Assembly (NCBI RefSeq): GCF_008630535.1
Contig: NZ_VWPH01000015.1
Span: 1-64,000 of the forward strand
Length of the DNA: 64,000 nucleotides
Direction: 5' to 3'
Source: Saccharopolyspora hirsuta
Lineage (GTDB): Bacteria > Actinomycetota > Actinomycetes > Mycobacteriales > Pseudonocardiaceae
Shown here: positions 23,917-32,535 of the stretch, piece after piece
Position numbering within the stretch: the stretch's first letter is position 1
Layout of the letters: every line of letters starts with the position of its first letter
Translations under genes and position numbers: made by a program
The notes under the pieces: model-generated
Told to the model about the DNA's origin: nothing
Seen by the model: the letters and a program-made list of their open reading frames with translations, nothing else
Database searches by the model: none

Positions 23917-25194
23917 ATGACCAACGTGTTCGTCGTGGGACTTGATGAGCGCAATCTCGCGCTGTTGCGCGGTTCGTCCCCGCAGCGCTGCCGGTTCCGA
24001 GCCCTGTTCGGCAAGTCGGAGGTGATGCCCGCCTCGGCGGACTTCCCCGCGCTGCTGGACGAGGCGCACCGCAGGCTCGATTCGTTCCGCGGACCGATCG
24101 ACGCGATCGTCGGCTACTGGGACTTCCCGGCCACCTCCCTGGTGCCGGTCCTGTGCGCCGACTACGGCCTGCCCGGACCGCGGCTGGAGCCGGTGATCAA
24201 GTGCGAGCACAAGTACTGGAGCCGTCTGGAGCAGTGCAAGGTCACCGATGCGCACCCGAAGTTCGAGCTGGTCGACCCGGCCGACGACACCGGCCTGCCG
24301 ACCGGGCTGCGGTTCCCGGTGTGGCTCAAGCCGGTCAAGTCCTACAGCTCGGTGCTGTCGTTCCGCGTCGCCGACCTCGCCGGGCTGGGCCGGACGATGT
24401 CGGAGATCTGGCAGGGCATCGACCAGGTGGGGAAGTCCTTCGACGCGGTGCTGGGCGGTCTCGAGCTCCCGCCCGAGATCGCCGCTGCCGGTGGCCGGGC
24501 GTGCTTGGCCGAGGAGGAGATCGGCGGCGTCCAGGCCACCGCCGAGGGCTACTGCTTCCGCGGCGAACCGCACGTGTACGGCGTGGTCGACTCGGTGCGC
24601 TACCCGGGTTCGGCGAGCTTCCTCCGGTACCAGTACCCCTCCCGGCTGCCCGCCCCGATCCAGCAGCGGATCGTGGACATCAGCACGAGGGTGATCCGCC
24701 AGATCGGGCTGGACTCGACGACCTTCAACATCGAGTTCTTCTGGGACCAGGCCGACGACGAGCTGAAGATCCTGGAGATCAACCCGCGGCTCTCCCAGTC
24801 CCACGCACCGCTGTTCGAGCTGGTCGACGGCGTCTCGAACCACCACTGCATGGTGCGGATCGCCTTGGGCGAGGAACCCGAGATGCCGTGCGGGCGGGGC
24901 AGGTACGCCGTCGCGGCCAAGTGCTTCCTGCGCTCCTTCACCGACGGCGTGGTGCGGAGCGCCCCGACCGCGCAGCACATCGCGCAGCTGCACCGGGAGA
25001 TGCCCGAGGCGATCGTCGACGTGGTGGCGCACGAGGGAACGCGGCTCTCCGAGCTGACCGTGCAGGACAGCTACAGCTACGAGCTGGCGACCTGCTACCT
25101 GGGCGCCCGGGACGAGGGCGAGTTGGTGGACAAGTTCCACCGGTGCGCGGATCTGCTGCCCTTCACCCTCGACGAGCCGGGGCGGCGCGGGTGA
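23917..25194 (+). CDS. ATP-grasp domain-containing protein
   Basis: 425 residues from ATG 23917 (GAGGG upstream); an earlier in-frame start at 23836 is less likely. The ATP-grasp fold is shown by a central Lys-rich strand (FPVWLKPVKSYSS), LAEEEIGGVQATAEG and the metal-binding C-terminal part NIEFFWDQ followed by LKILEINPRLSQSHAP. ATP-grasp ligases form an acyl phosphate and couple a carboxylate to an amine, thiol or other nucleophile. Related stand-alone proteins occur in peptide and modified amino acid pathways. Partner substrates are unknown; it is probably co-expressed with the CocE-type hydrolase. Confidence 0.8.
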   Translation: MTNVFVVGLDERNLALLRGSSPQRCRFRALFGKSEVMPASADFPALLDEAHRRLDSFRGPIDAIVGYWDFPATSLVPVLCADYGLPGPRLEPVIKCEHKYWSRLEQCKVTDAHPKFELVDPADDTGLPTGLRFPVWLKPVKSYSSVLSFRVADLAGLGRTMSEIWQGIDQVGKSFDAVLGGLELPPEIAAAGGRACLAEEEIGGVQATAEGYCFRGEPHVYGVVDSVRYPGSASFLRYQYPSRLPAPIQQRIVDISTRVIRQIGLDSTTFNIEFFWDQADDELKILEINPRLSQSHAPLFELVDGVSNHHCMVRIALGEEPEMPCGRGRYAVAAKCFLRSFTDGVVRSAPTAQHIAQLHREMPEAIVDVVAHEGTRLSELTVQDSYSYELATCYLGARDEGELVDKFHRCADLLPFTLDEPGRRG

Positions 25195-25356
25195 ACCGCC
25201 GGGCGCTGCCCCCTCATCTGTGGGGTCTGGCTGTGCGAGCTGCGTCTCACCCGCCCGCCCGGGGCTGCGCACGCAGTGGAATCGTCGCAGGTCAAGGGGT
25301 TTCGGCGGGGTGTGCGCGCTGGTTGCCCGACGAACCCGGTGGAGAGGCTTGGAGGC

Positions 25357-25443
25357 ATGAACAAGACCTCGAACCTGGTGCTCATCGTCGTCGTCGGAGT
25401 GGTTGCTGTCGGCCTGCTAGTCCTCGCCGTCGCCACGCAGTGA
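25357..25443 (+). CDS. small single-pass membrane protein (28 aa)
   Basis: ATG 25357 is preceded by GGAGG at ideal spacing (25351-25355). The product is MNKTSN, one hydrophobic helix of about 20 residues rich in Val/Leu/Ile, and a short end TQ. The strong ribosome-binding site, charged N-terminus and clean transmembrane helix make translation plausible, although proteins this short cannot be recognised by family. It lies 162 bp after the ATP-grasp gene and is convergent with the SARP regulator. Function unknown. Confidence 0.5.
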   Translation: MNKTSNLVLIVVVGVVAVGLLVLAVATQ

Positions 25444-25477
25444 GCCTGCCGCGCGTGCCGGACGTCCACTTCAGACA

Positions 25478-28144
25478 CTAGAGCGGGGCCAGCGTCGGCG
25501 CGTCCAGGTCGAGGTGCTTCCGGGCCTGGATCTCGCCGCAGTGGTAGGAGCGCTCGGCGGAGATCTGGAGAGCTCGCCCGAAGCACTGCCGGGCCTGCGC
25601 GGTGCGGCCGTCGGCCATCGCGTTCTGCCCCAGCTGGCACAGGACTTCCACGACCTCCGTCCACAGTGCCAGCTCCTCGGCGATGCGCAGCCCTTCGCGG
25701 TGCATCCGCGCCGCCCGGGCCCGGTCGCCGTCCAGCTCGGCCAGCAGGGCCAGCGACCGCGACGCGCGCAGCTGGCCCCACCGGTCGCCCAGCTCCTCGA
25801 ACAGCGCCGCGGCGCGCTCCACGTCGGCGCGGCGGTCCTCGGCCGCCCGCTCGACCAGCGCTGCGGCCTCGGTCCAGCGGTCCCGGTGCGCGCGGGCGTC
25901 GGCCAGGCTCTGCTCCAGCAACCGCACGCCCCGGTCGTGCTCGACGTCGTCCAGCAGCCCGGTGCCGATGAACCACCGCAACCGCGCCCGCAGCACGGGG
26001 TCGGTGACCTCCGCCAGGTCCGGCAGCGGAGCCGCGCTCGGCGAGGTCCGCAGTTCGACCCCGGCCAGCCAGCCGCGCGCCGCAGCGCGCAAAGCCGATG
26101 ACCCGCCGTCCGCGGTGATCGCGGCCTGCAACGAGCGGCGGGCTTCGCCGTGGCGTCCGCGCAGGTACCAGTACCAGGTCATCGCGTTCACCAAGCGCAT
26201 TGCCGCATCGGCGTCCTCGTGCCGGATCGCCAGGTCCAGCGCGCGGCGGAGGTTGACGGTCTCGGCGTCCAGCCGGGCGAGGTGGTGCTGCTGCTCGCGG
26301 CCGCGCAGCCCCAGCGCAGCCCGCTCGGCGAGCTCGACGTAGTAGCGCACGAACCGGTCGCGCACGGCGTCGCGCTCACCGGCCTCGGCGAGGCGTTCGG
26401 CGCTGTAGGCCAAAACCGACTCCAGCAGCCGGAACCGGTCGCCGTCGCGGACCACCAGCGAGCGGTCCACCAAGCGGGACAGCAGGTCCAGCACCCGGGG
26501 CTCCGGGGTGTCCTGATCGGAGCTGACCGCCTGCGCGGCTTCCAAGGTGCAGCCGTCGGCGTGCACCGCCAGCCGCCGCAGCACGATCCGCTCGTCCGCG
26601 CTGAGCAGCTCCCAGCTCCAGTCGATCATCGCGCGCAGCGTCTGCTGCCGGGACGGGCGACCGCGACCGGGCCCGGACGGCAGGGCGAACCGGTCGTCCA
26701 GGCTCTCGGCCAGGCGCTCCGGCCCGAACATCCGAAGCCGCGGCGCGACCAGCTCCAGCGCCAGCGGAATGCCGTCCAGCCGACGGCAGATCGCCGACAC
26801 GGCCTGCACGTTCCCCGCGTCGAGCGCGAAACCGGGGACCGCGGCCGCCGCGCGCTGCACGAACAGCTCGACCGCGCTGCAGCGGGCAGCCGCCGGGAGG
26901 TCGGCCGCGTCGTCCGGCAGCTCCAGCGGTGGCACCGGCCGGACGATCTCGCCGGGCACGTCGAGCGGTTCCCGGCTGGTCAGCAGCAGCCGCGCACCGG
27001 GCGCGCCGGCCAGCAGCCGCTCGGCCAGCACCGCGACCTGCTCCAGCACGTGCTCGCAGTTGTCCAGCACCAGCAGCAGGTCCTTGCCCGCCGCGATGTC
27101 GGCGAGGTGCAGGTCCGGCCCGACCGCGGACTCGCACAGCCCCAGCGCCACCACGATCCGGTCGGCGATGTCGTCGGCGGAGGCGGTGCGGTCCAGCCCG
27201 GCCAGCTCGACCAGCCACACCCCGTCCGGGAACCGCAGCCCGTCGGCGGCGGCCAGCGCCAGCCGGGTCTTGCCGACCCCGCCTGGCCCGGTCAGCGTCA
27301 CCAGCCGCGCGCCCTGTTCCGCGAACGGGGCGCGGACCTCGGCGATCTCCGCGTCCCGCCCGATGATCGGCGTCAGCGGCGTGGGCAGGTTGCTGCGGGT
27401 GCGCGGCGCGACGGGCGCGGCCAGCTGCGGTTCCTGGCGGAGCATCGCCTCGTGCAGCGCGGTCACCTCCGGGCCCGGCGCCACCCCGAGCTCGTCGCCG
27501 AGCTTGCAGCGCAGGTCGTGGAAGCTGCACAGCGCCTCGGTCTGCCGCCCGGACCGGTACAGCGCGCGCATCTGCGCCATCCGCAGCCGTTCCCGCAGCG
27601 GGTGGCGGCCCACCAGGTCGCCCAGCTCGGCGGCGACCGCGGTGTGCTCGCCCAGCTCCAACCGGGCCTCGGCGCGATCCTCGACCGCGGCCAGCCGCAG
27701 CTCCTCCAGCCGGGCGATCTCGGCGCGGGCGAACGGCGCGTCGGCGAAGTCCGCGTAGGCCGGGCCGCGCCACAGCGCCAGCGCTTCGCCGAGCAGTTCG
27801 GCCCTGACCTGCGGTGAATCCGCCGCCCGTGCGCGCTCGACGAGCTCCTGGAACTGGTGGGCGTCGATCTGGTCCAGCACCAGCCGGTAGCCCGCGGGCT
27901 GGTGGAGCACCTGGTCGCGCCCCAGCGCGCGACGCAGCTGGGAGACCTTGCTCTGCAGGGTGTTCAGCGGCGTGGCCGGGGGAGCGTCGGCCCACAGGTC
28001 CTCGACGAGCCGATCCGCCGAAACCGGCCCACCGCCGTGGGCCAGCAGGATCGCGAGCAGCGCGCGCACCTTCGCCTCGGGCACCCGCACCGCTCGGCCG
28101 TCGGTGTTCCAGGCGGTCAGCGGGCCGAGAACCCCGTATCGCAT
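25478..28144 (-). CDS. AfsR/SARP-family transcriptional regulator with NB-ARC ATPase and TPR region
   Basis: 888 residues. An N-terminal OmpR-like winged helix (MRYGVLGPLTAW, AKVRALLAILLAHGG) is followed by the bacterial transcriptional activator domain (VLHQPAGYRL to about residue 240). The NB-ARC ATPase has Walker A TGPGGVGKTRLAL, Walker B DLLLVLDNCEH and LLTSREPL. The C-terminal ~350 residues are TPR-like helices. The family activates secondary-metabolite clusters in actinomycetes, with the ATPase and TPR parts as signal integrators. It is divergent from the DHA2 pump with 95 bp between starts, so that pump is a likely target. Confidence 0.88.
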   Translation of the reverse strand: MRYGVLGPLTAWNTDGRAVRVPEAKVRALLAILLAHGGGPVSADRLVEDLWADAPPATPLNTLQSKVSQLRRALGRDQVLHQPAGYRLVLDQIDAHQFQELVERARAADSPQVRAELLGEALALWRGPAYADFADAPFARAEIARLEELRLAAVEDRAEARLELGEHTAVAAELGDLVGRHPLRERLRMAQMRALYRSGRQTEALCSFHDLRCKLGDELGVAPGPEVTALHEAMLRQEPQLAAPVAPRTRSNLPTPLTPIIGRDAEIAEVRAPFAEQGARLVTLTGPGGVGKTRLALAAADGLRFPDGVWLVELAGLDRTASADDIADRIVVALGLCESAVGPDLHLADIAAGKDLLLVLDNCEHVLEQVAVLAERLLAGAPGARLLLTSREPLDVPGEIVRPVPPLELPDDAADLPAAARCSAVELFVQRAAAAVPGFALDAGNVQAVSAICRRLDGIPLALELVAPRLRMFGPERLAESLDDRFALPSGPGRGRPSRQQTLRAMIDWSWELLSADERIVLRRLAVHADGCTLEAAQAVSSDQDTPEPRVLDLLSRLVDRSLVVRDGDRFRLLESVLAYSAERLAEAGERDAVRDRFVRYYVELAERAALGLRGREQQHHLARLDAETVNLRRALDLAIRHEDADAAMRLVNAMTWYWYLRGRHGEARRSLQAAITADGGSSALRAAARGWLAGVELRTSPSAAPLPDLAEVTDPVLRARLRWFIGTGLLDDVEHDRGVRLLEQSLADARAHRDRWTEAAALVERAAEDRRADVERAAALFEELGDRWGQLRASRSLALLAELDGDRARAARMHREGLRIAEELALWTEVVEVLCQLGQNAMADGRTAQARQCFGRALQISAERSYHCGEIQARKHLDLDAPTLAPL

Positions 28145-28239
28145 GCCCGAAAGGATATCGCCAGCGAACCATCAGCCGACCGCACGCGAGGCGCGACAGC
28201 GTGGTGACCGTTCCGCTCGTCGAAGTGAATGGGAGACCC

Positions 28240-29721
28240 ATGCGCACCCCCGTAGCGCACCGCGCCGGGCCGAGGGAATGGGCCGGGCTCGCGATCCTCG
28301 CGCTGCCCACCGCTCTGCTCGGCCTGGACGTCAGCGTGCTGTACCTGGCGCTGCCCGCCCTGTCGGCGGACCTGCAACCGAGCGCCACCCAGCTGTTGTG
28401 GATCATGGATGCCTACGGCTTCCTGATCGCCGGTCTGCTGATCACCATGGGCACGCTGGGGGACCGGATCGGCCGCCGCAAGCTGCTGATGATCGGCGCC
28501 GCCGGTTTCGGGGCCGTCTCGGTGGTGGCCGCGTTCGCCCCCAGCGCCGAGGTGCTCATCGCCGCGCGGGCGGCGCTCGGCATCGCCGGGGCCACCCTGA
28601 TGCCCTCCACGCTGTCGCTGATCAGCACCATGTTCACCGACGCCCGGCAGCGGGCGGTGGCGATCGGCATCTGGGCCATGACGTTCGCGCTGGGCATGGC
28701 GGGCGGCCCGCTGGTGGGCGGGGTGCTGATCGACCACTTCTGGTGGGGTTCGGCGTTCCTGGTCGCGCTCCCGCCGGTCGGGGTCCTGCTGGTGACCGCC
28801 CCGCTGCTGCTGCCGGAGTACCGCGCCCCGCGCGGCGGCCGCTTGGACCTGCGGAGCGTGGCGCTGTCGCTGGCCGCCATCCTGCCCCTGATCTACGCGG
28901 TGAAGCACGCCGCCAAGGCGGGCTTCGACCTGACCGTCGTGGTGTCGTCGCTGGCCGGGATCGCCTTCGCGGTGGTGTTCGTGCGGCGGCAGCGCGAGCT
29001 GGCCGATCCGCTGCTGGACATGTCCCTGTTCAGCAGCCGCACGTTCAGCGCTGCGCTGGGTGTCCTGCTGTTCGGGCTGGTCGGCGTCGGCGGGGTGATG
29101 TTCCTGGTCACCCAGTACCTCCAGCTGGTCGAAGGGCTCTCCCCGTTCGCCGCGGGCCTGTGGATGGGGCCGCCCGCGCTGATGATGCTCCTGGCCTCGC
29201 TGGCGTCCCCGCTGCTCGCGCGCCGGGTGCGGCCCGGGGTGATCGTCGCGGTGACCCTCGTCCTTTCCACAGCGGGCTACCTGCTGCTGTCCGTTGTGGA
29301 CCGAGGGGACATCTGGCTGGTGGTGACCGGTTTCGGCCTGGTGTACCTGGGATTGGGCGCGATCGCTGCGCTGGGGACCGACCTGGTGGTGGGCGCGGCG
29401 CCGCCGGAGAGGTCCGGTTCGGCCGCGGCGATGTCGGAAACCGTGCAGGAGCTGGGCATCGCCGTCGGCATCGCGCTGCTCGGCAGCCTGACCTCGGTCG
29501 TCTACCGCGCCCGGCTCGGCGACGACCTGCCCGCCGCCGTCGAGGACGGCCTGGCCGCCGCGACCGCGCTCGCCCCGGCCGACCTGCTCCGCCGGGCGCA
29601 GGACGCGTTCACCGCGGGCCTGAACGTGACGACCCTGGTCACCGGCATCGGCGTCCTGGTCCTGGCCCTGGTGTCGGCCACCGTGCTGCGGCACATCGGA
29701 ACCATCGGCGACGACCACTGA
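28240..29721 (+). CDS. DHA2-family MFS drug:H+ antiporter (EmrB/QacA type)
   Basis: 493 residues from ATG 28240, with GGGAG four bases upstream; GTG codons further upstream are in frame but have poorer sites. About 14 hydrophobic helices. Motif A appears as LGDRIGRRKLLMIG and the motif C region as MTFALGMAGGPLVGG, which is usual for drug/H+ antiporters. LDVSVLYLALPAL is the DHA2-type first helix. It should export a drug or a secondary metabolite. Divergent from the SARP regulator; a perfect hairpin terminator follows. Confidence 0.87.
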   Translation: MRTPVAHRAGPREWAGLAILALPTALLGLDVSVLYLALPALSADLQPSATQLLWIMDAYGFLIAGLLITMGTLGDRIGRRKLLMIGAAGFGAVSVVAAFAPSAEVLIAARAALGIAGATLMPSTLSLISTMFTDARQRAVAIGIWAMTFALGMAGGPLVGGVLIDHFWWGSAFLVALPPVGVLLVTAPLLLPEYRAPRGGRLDLRSVALSLAAILPLIYAVKHAAKAGFDLTVVVSSLAGIAFAVVFVRRQRELADPLLDMSLFSSRTFSAALGVLLFGLVGVGGVMFLVTQYLQLVEGLSPFAAGLWMGPPALMMLLASLASPLLARRVRPGVIVAVTLVLSTAGYLLLSVVDRGDIWLVVTGFGLVYLGLGAIAALGTDLVVGAAPPERSGSAAAMSETVQELGIAVGIALLGSLTSVVYRARLGDDLPAAVEDGLAAATALAPADLLRRAQDAFTAGLNVTTLVTGIGVLVLALVSATVLRHIGTIGDDH

Positions 29722-29726
29722 AGGAC

Positions 29727-29761
29727 TGGCCCGATCCTTGCGATTGTTGTCCATCGGGCCA
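29727..29761 (+). terminator. hairpin terminator after the DHA2 antiporter
   Basis: Perfect 9-bp stem TGGCCCGAT/ATCGGGCCA with a 17-nt loop, five bases after the stop codon. Confidence 0.65.
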
Positions 29762-29828
29762 CTGTTCGCCGGGTCGTCGCGGCAGCACGATCGTCAGGTG
29801 AGAACGACGACGTGATGAGGAGACGACG

Positions 29829-29924
29829 ATGTGGACGTGGTTGCTGGTGGAAGCTGCCATAGCGTTCGTGCTGGCAGCGGGCGCGGTCACCTGGGTTCGG
29901 CGCAACCTGCGCGGCGGGTCCTGA
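29829..29924 (+). CDS. small single-pass membrane protein (31 aa)
   Basis: ATG 29829 follows a GAGGAG ribosome-binding site (gatgaggagacgacg). The product is MWTWLLVEAAIAFVLAAGAV, then TWVRRNLRGGS: one hydrophobic helix and a basic tail, i.e. an Nout-Cin single-pass topology by the positive-inside rule. It lies between the antiporter and the CGNR gene. No family assignment; function unknown. Confidence 0.5.
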   Translation: MWTWLLVEAAIAFVLAAGAVTWVRRNLRGGS

Positions 29925-29966
29925 CGGGTCGTGCGCGGCGGTGGTCGTTCTTGCGGCCATCGCCGC

Positions 29967-30509
29967 TCACGAAGAGCGGGCGCGCTTGCGGGCTCGGTAG
30001 GCGGCGGCTTTGACGCGGTTGCCGCACTCCTCCATGCCGCACCAGTTGCGGCGGGCGCCGCGGGAGCGGTCGAGGTAGATCCGGGTGCAGTCGGTGCGCC
30101 CGCACTCCTTGAGGCAGGCGTCGGGGTCGGCGAGCAGTGCGATGGCGCTGCGGGCGAGCTGGGTGAGCACGGCGGGCAGGTCTCCCGACGTGCTCACCCC
30201 CGAGTCGCTGAGCCGGATCGCGGGCATCGGCCCGGCGGCCGCGCGGTTGACGATTTCGAGGCTGTCCGGGTCGAAGGGCCTGCCGAGCACGCGGTCGAGC
30301 GCGAGCCGGTACACCGCTTCCCGCAGGGACAGCGCGGCTTCGAACGTCGTGGCGTCGGCGGTGACGCGGTCGGGGAGCTCGGCGCACTCGGCCACCCAGC
30401 GCTCCAGGTCGGCGGGGCAGGTCAGGGCATCGCTGGGCCGGTCCCGGCGGGATCCCACGGTCCCGGCCAGGTCCAGGGCCGGGTTGCCGCTCACGAACGC
30501 GAAATCCAC
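29967..30509 (-). CDS. CGNR zinc-finger / ABATE-domain transcriptional regulator
   Basis: 180 residues from GTG 30507-30509. An N-terminal ABATE ligand-type domain starts at FVSGNPALDLAGTVGSRRD. The C-terminal CGNR zinc finger has CGRTDCTRIYLDRSRGARRN, then WCGMEECGNRVKAAAYRAR; the four Cys bind zinc and the basic tail probably binds DNA. These are poorly characterised actinobacterial regulators. Two copies of a 19-bp palindrome lie in the 75 bp between this gene and the divergent dehalogenase, one directly against its start codon, so autorepression and control of the dehalogenase are likely. Confidence 0.85.
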   Translation of the reverse strand: MDFAFVSGNPALDLAGTVGSRRDRPSDALTCPADLERWVAECAELPDRVTADATTFEAALSLREAVYRLALDRVLGRPFDPDSLEIVNRAAAGPMPAIRLSDSGVSTSGDLPAVLTQLARSAIALLADPDACLKECGRTDCTRIYLDRSRGARRNWCGMEECGNRVKAAAYRARKRARSS

Positions 30510-30510
30510 G

Positions 30511-30569
30511 TCACCATCTTGACCGGTGACGCACCCGGATGGCAATCTCGTCACCAGTTGAACCGGTGA
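30511..30569. promoter_or_regulatory. two 19-bp palindromic operators between the CGNR regulator and dehalogenase genes
   Basis: TCACCATCTTGACCGGTGA (30511-30529) and TCACCAGTTGAACCGGTGA (30551-30569) share TCACC-N9-GGTGA ends and are exactly 40 bp apart, four helical turns. The second copy is nearly perfectly symmetric (GTT/AAC inner arms). Position in a divergent promoter beside a regulator gene supports an operator role. Confidence 0.55.
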
Positions 30570-30584
30570 CGCGGAGGAGCGGGT

Positions 30585-31256
30585 GTGGACGAGATCGAGG
30601 TCGTCATGTTCGACGTCCTGGGCACGCTGGTGGACGAGACCAGCGGGCTGCGAGCGGAAATCCGCGGAGCAGCCCCGGAATCCGACGTCGACGAGCTGGT
30701 CGCGTTGTGGCAGCAGCACGTCGAGGGTGAGCAGCAGAGCATTGCGCGAGGGCATCGCGCGTACGTCAACTCCGACGTCATCGACGCGGAAGCGGCCCGG
30801 CGGGTGGCCGACCGCACCGGGCTCGCCGACCCGGCGGCGATCGCCCGGCTGTCCACCGCGAGCCAACGCCTGCCCGCCTGGCCGGACTCCGCGGCCGGTC
30901 TCGAGCGGCTCGCGCGGCACTTCCCGGTCCTGGGGCTCTCCAACGCCAGCCGCGCCGCTCTGCTGCGGCTGAACGCGCACGCCGGACTGCGCTGGCACCA
31001 GGCCGTGTCCGCTGAAGCCGCCTCCGCCTACAAACCGGCACCGGAGGTCTACCGGCTGGCCATCGACAGCGCCAACTGCCCACCGGAGCGAGTCCTCATG
31101 GTGGCGGCCCACGCCTGGGACCTCCGCGGAGCTCAGGAGCAGGGCATGCGCACCGCCTACGTCCACCGCCCGGTCGGCGACCCGCCGACGAGCGCCGACA
31201 CCTTCGACCGGCACTTCGACGGCCTGGCCGACCTGGCCGCCGCCCTGACGAGGTAG
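30585..31256 (+). CDS. haloacid dehalogenase type II / HAD-superfamily hydrolase
   Basis: 223 residues from GTG 30585 with GGAG upstream. HAD motif I MFDVLGTLVDE (nucleophile Asp), motif II LGLSNAS, motif III Lys in SAYKPAPEVY, and a motif IV-like VAAHAWDLRGA. The order and AYKPAPEVY resemble L-2-haloacid dehalogenases, which replace the halogen of 2-haloacids by hydroxyl; other HAD activities cannot be excluded. Cytosolic. Divergent from the CGNR regulator and convergent with the SRPBCC gene after only 8 bp. Confidence 0.8.
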   Translation: MDEIEVVMFDVLGTLVDETSGLRAEIRGAAPESDVDELVALWQQHVEGEQQSIARGHRAYVNSDVIDAEAARRVADRTGLADPAAIARLSTASQRLPAWPDSAAGLERLARHFPVLGLSNASRAALLRLNAHAGLRWHQAVSAEAASAYKPAPEVYRLAIDSANCPPERVLMVAAHAWDLRGAQEQGMRTAYVHRPVGDPPTSADTFDRHFDGLADLAAALTR

Positions 31257-31264
31257 CGCGGCGT

Positions 31265-32115
31265 TCAGCCGTGGAGCCGGACGACCAGCGCTTCGAGGTG
31301 CTGCTGCCAGGCGTCGAGCGCGGCCTCGCGCTGGTCGGACAGCTCGGCGGGGCCGGTCTGGGTGAGCACGATCCGGGCCCCACCGGCTCCGTCCGCGAGC
31401 TCCCAGCGGACCCGGCCGACGCTGATCCCGTCGGCGGTCCAGTCGTACTCCAGCCGCCGGGGCGGTTCCGCGGAGATGACCTGGCCCGCTGGCACGTGCT
31501 TCGCGTCGAACGCCGTCGGGACCGCCCCGCCCGCTCCGGGTTCGCCGGACTCGGTGAGGGTGCGCCACACCGCGTCCACCGGCTGCCGGAACAGCGGTCG
31601 GTCGAACCGCACCCGCCATCCGTCCGATGTGGACTCCGAGGTTCCGCGGTCGAGCCCGAAGTCCCGGACGAGCCGCTCGTGCAGCTCCTGCGACCCGCCG
31701 GGGTGCTCGACCGGGTGCTCCGCGACCACGTCGGCCAGCGCGGCCAGGCAGCCGTGCCAGCCCATCGCGGTGGCCGGTCCCATGAAGCGGTCGTCGAAGG
31801 TGTGCGTGAAGACCAGCAGGGTGCCGTCCCCTCGGGGTGCAGCTCGATGCGCAGGAGGTCGCTCTCCTCGCTGAACGCGAACACGCGATTCGGGACGAGC
31901 TCGGTGACGGTGCCCGAGTAGGTGGTGCCCTCGCCGTCGTCGAAGCTGATCCCGCCGCCGACCCGGAGGTCGACCCCGGTGCACGTCAGCGGGTACCACT
32001 GGCTCAGCTGGGCGGGCTCGGTGATCGCGCGCCAGACCTTCTCCGGCGGGTGCGCGAGCTTGCGCTCCAAGCGCAGCACCTGGCGGCCGTTCTCGGTGTT
32101 GAGCGAGTGCGTCAC
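31265..32115 (-). pseudogene. two-domain SRPBCC (AHSA1-like) gene with a 1-nt frameshift
   Basis: The product is split between two frames. From GTG 32113-32115 one frame gives an AHSA1-type start (LERKLAHPPEKVWRAITEPA through LRIELHPEGT). After about 31830 the family sequence continues in another frame (TLLVFTHTFDDRFMGPATAM to the stop at 31265). One G seems to be missing in the gggg run (cccc on the plus strand, near 31829-31832). With it restored the protein would have about 283 residues and two SRPBCC domains. Its start overlaps the ArsR stop by GTGA, the common ArsR-AHSA1 pairing. Either a recent inactivation or a sequencing error. Confidence 0.75.
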
Positions 32116-32441
32116 TGGTCGGCGTCCTTCTCGGTCGGGGTGGTTGCTGAATCCAGGTGTCGTTCGAGGAGGTCGAGCCGTTCCGTCCACAGTGCCCGGT
32201 ACGGCGCCAGCCAGTCGTCGACCTCGCTGAGCGCTTCAGGGCGCAGCTCGTACCAGCGGCGCTGGGCGTCCACGCGCACCCGGACGAGCCCGGTTTCGCG
32301 CAACACCCGGAGGTGCTTGGACGCGGCGGGCTGGGGCAGGTCGAGCTGCTCGGCCACCTCCCCGGCCAGCCGGGGGCGCTCCAGCAGCAGGTCCAGGATC
32401 TGCCGCCGGACCGGCTGTGCGAGTGCTCCGAAGACCGACAT
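32112..32441 (-). CDS. ArsR-family winged-helix regulator
   Basis: 109 residues. FGALAQPVRRQILDLLLERP and LDLPQPAASKHLRVLRETGL form the ArsR winged HTH; the following VDAQRRWYELRPEAL is the wing and C-terminal helix. No CxC-type metal site, so it is of the non-metal AHSA1-associated class. It is co-transcribed with the downstream SRPBCC gene (4-bp overlap). CATACT on the minus strand, six bases before the ATG, suggests a leaderless transcript. Confidence 0.85.
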   Translation of the reverse strand: MSVFGALAQPVRRQILDLLLERPRLAGEVAEQLDLPQPAASKHLRVLRETGLVRVRVDAQRRWYELRPEALSEVDDWLAPYRALWTERLDLLERHLDSATTPTEKDADQ

Positions 32442-32535
32442 GCAGCAAGTATGCCGATTTTGGAAAATAAGGCAAGGGGTGTTCCAGGGCGGAATGCCGC
32501 CAGCGGTCGCGGCGGCCGGGTGCCAGAGTTGGAGC

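Noticed and set aside
21130-25272. 1380-codon minus-strand open frame
   Set aside because: Antisense shadow of the CocE/NonD and ATP-grasp genes, His/Arg/Gln-rich without any recognisable domain.
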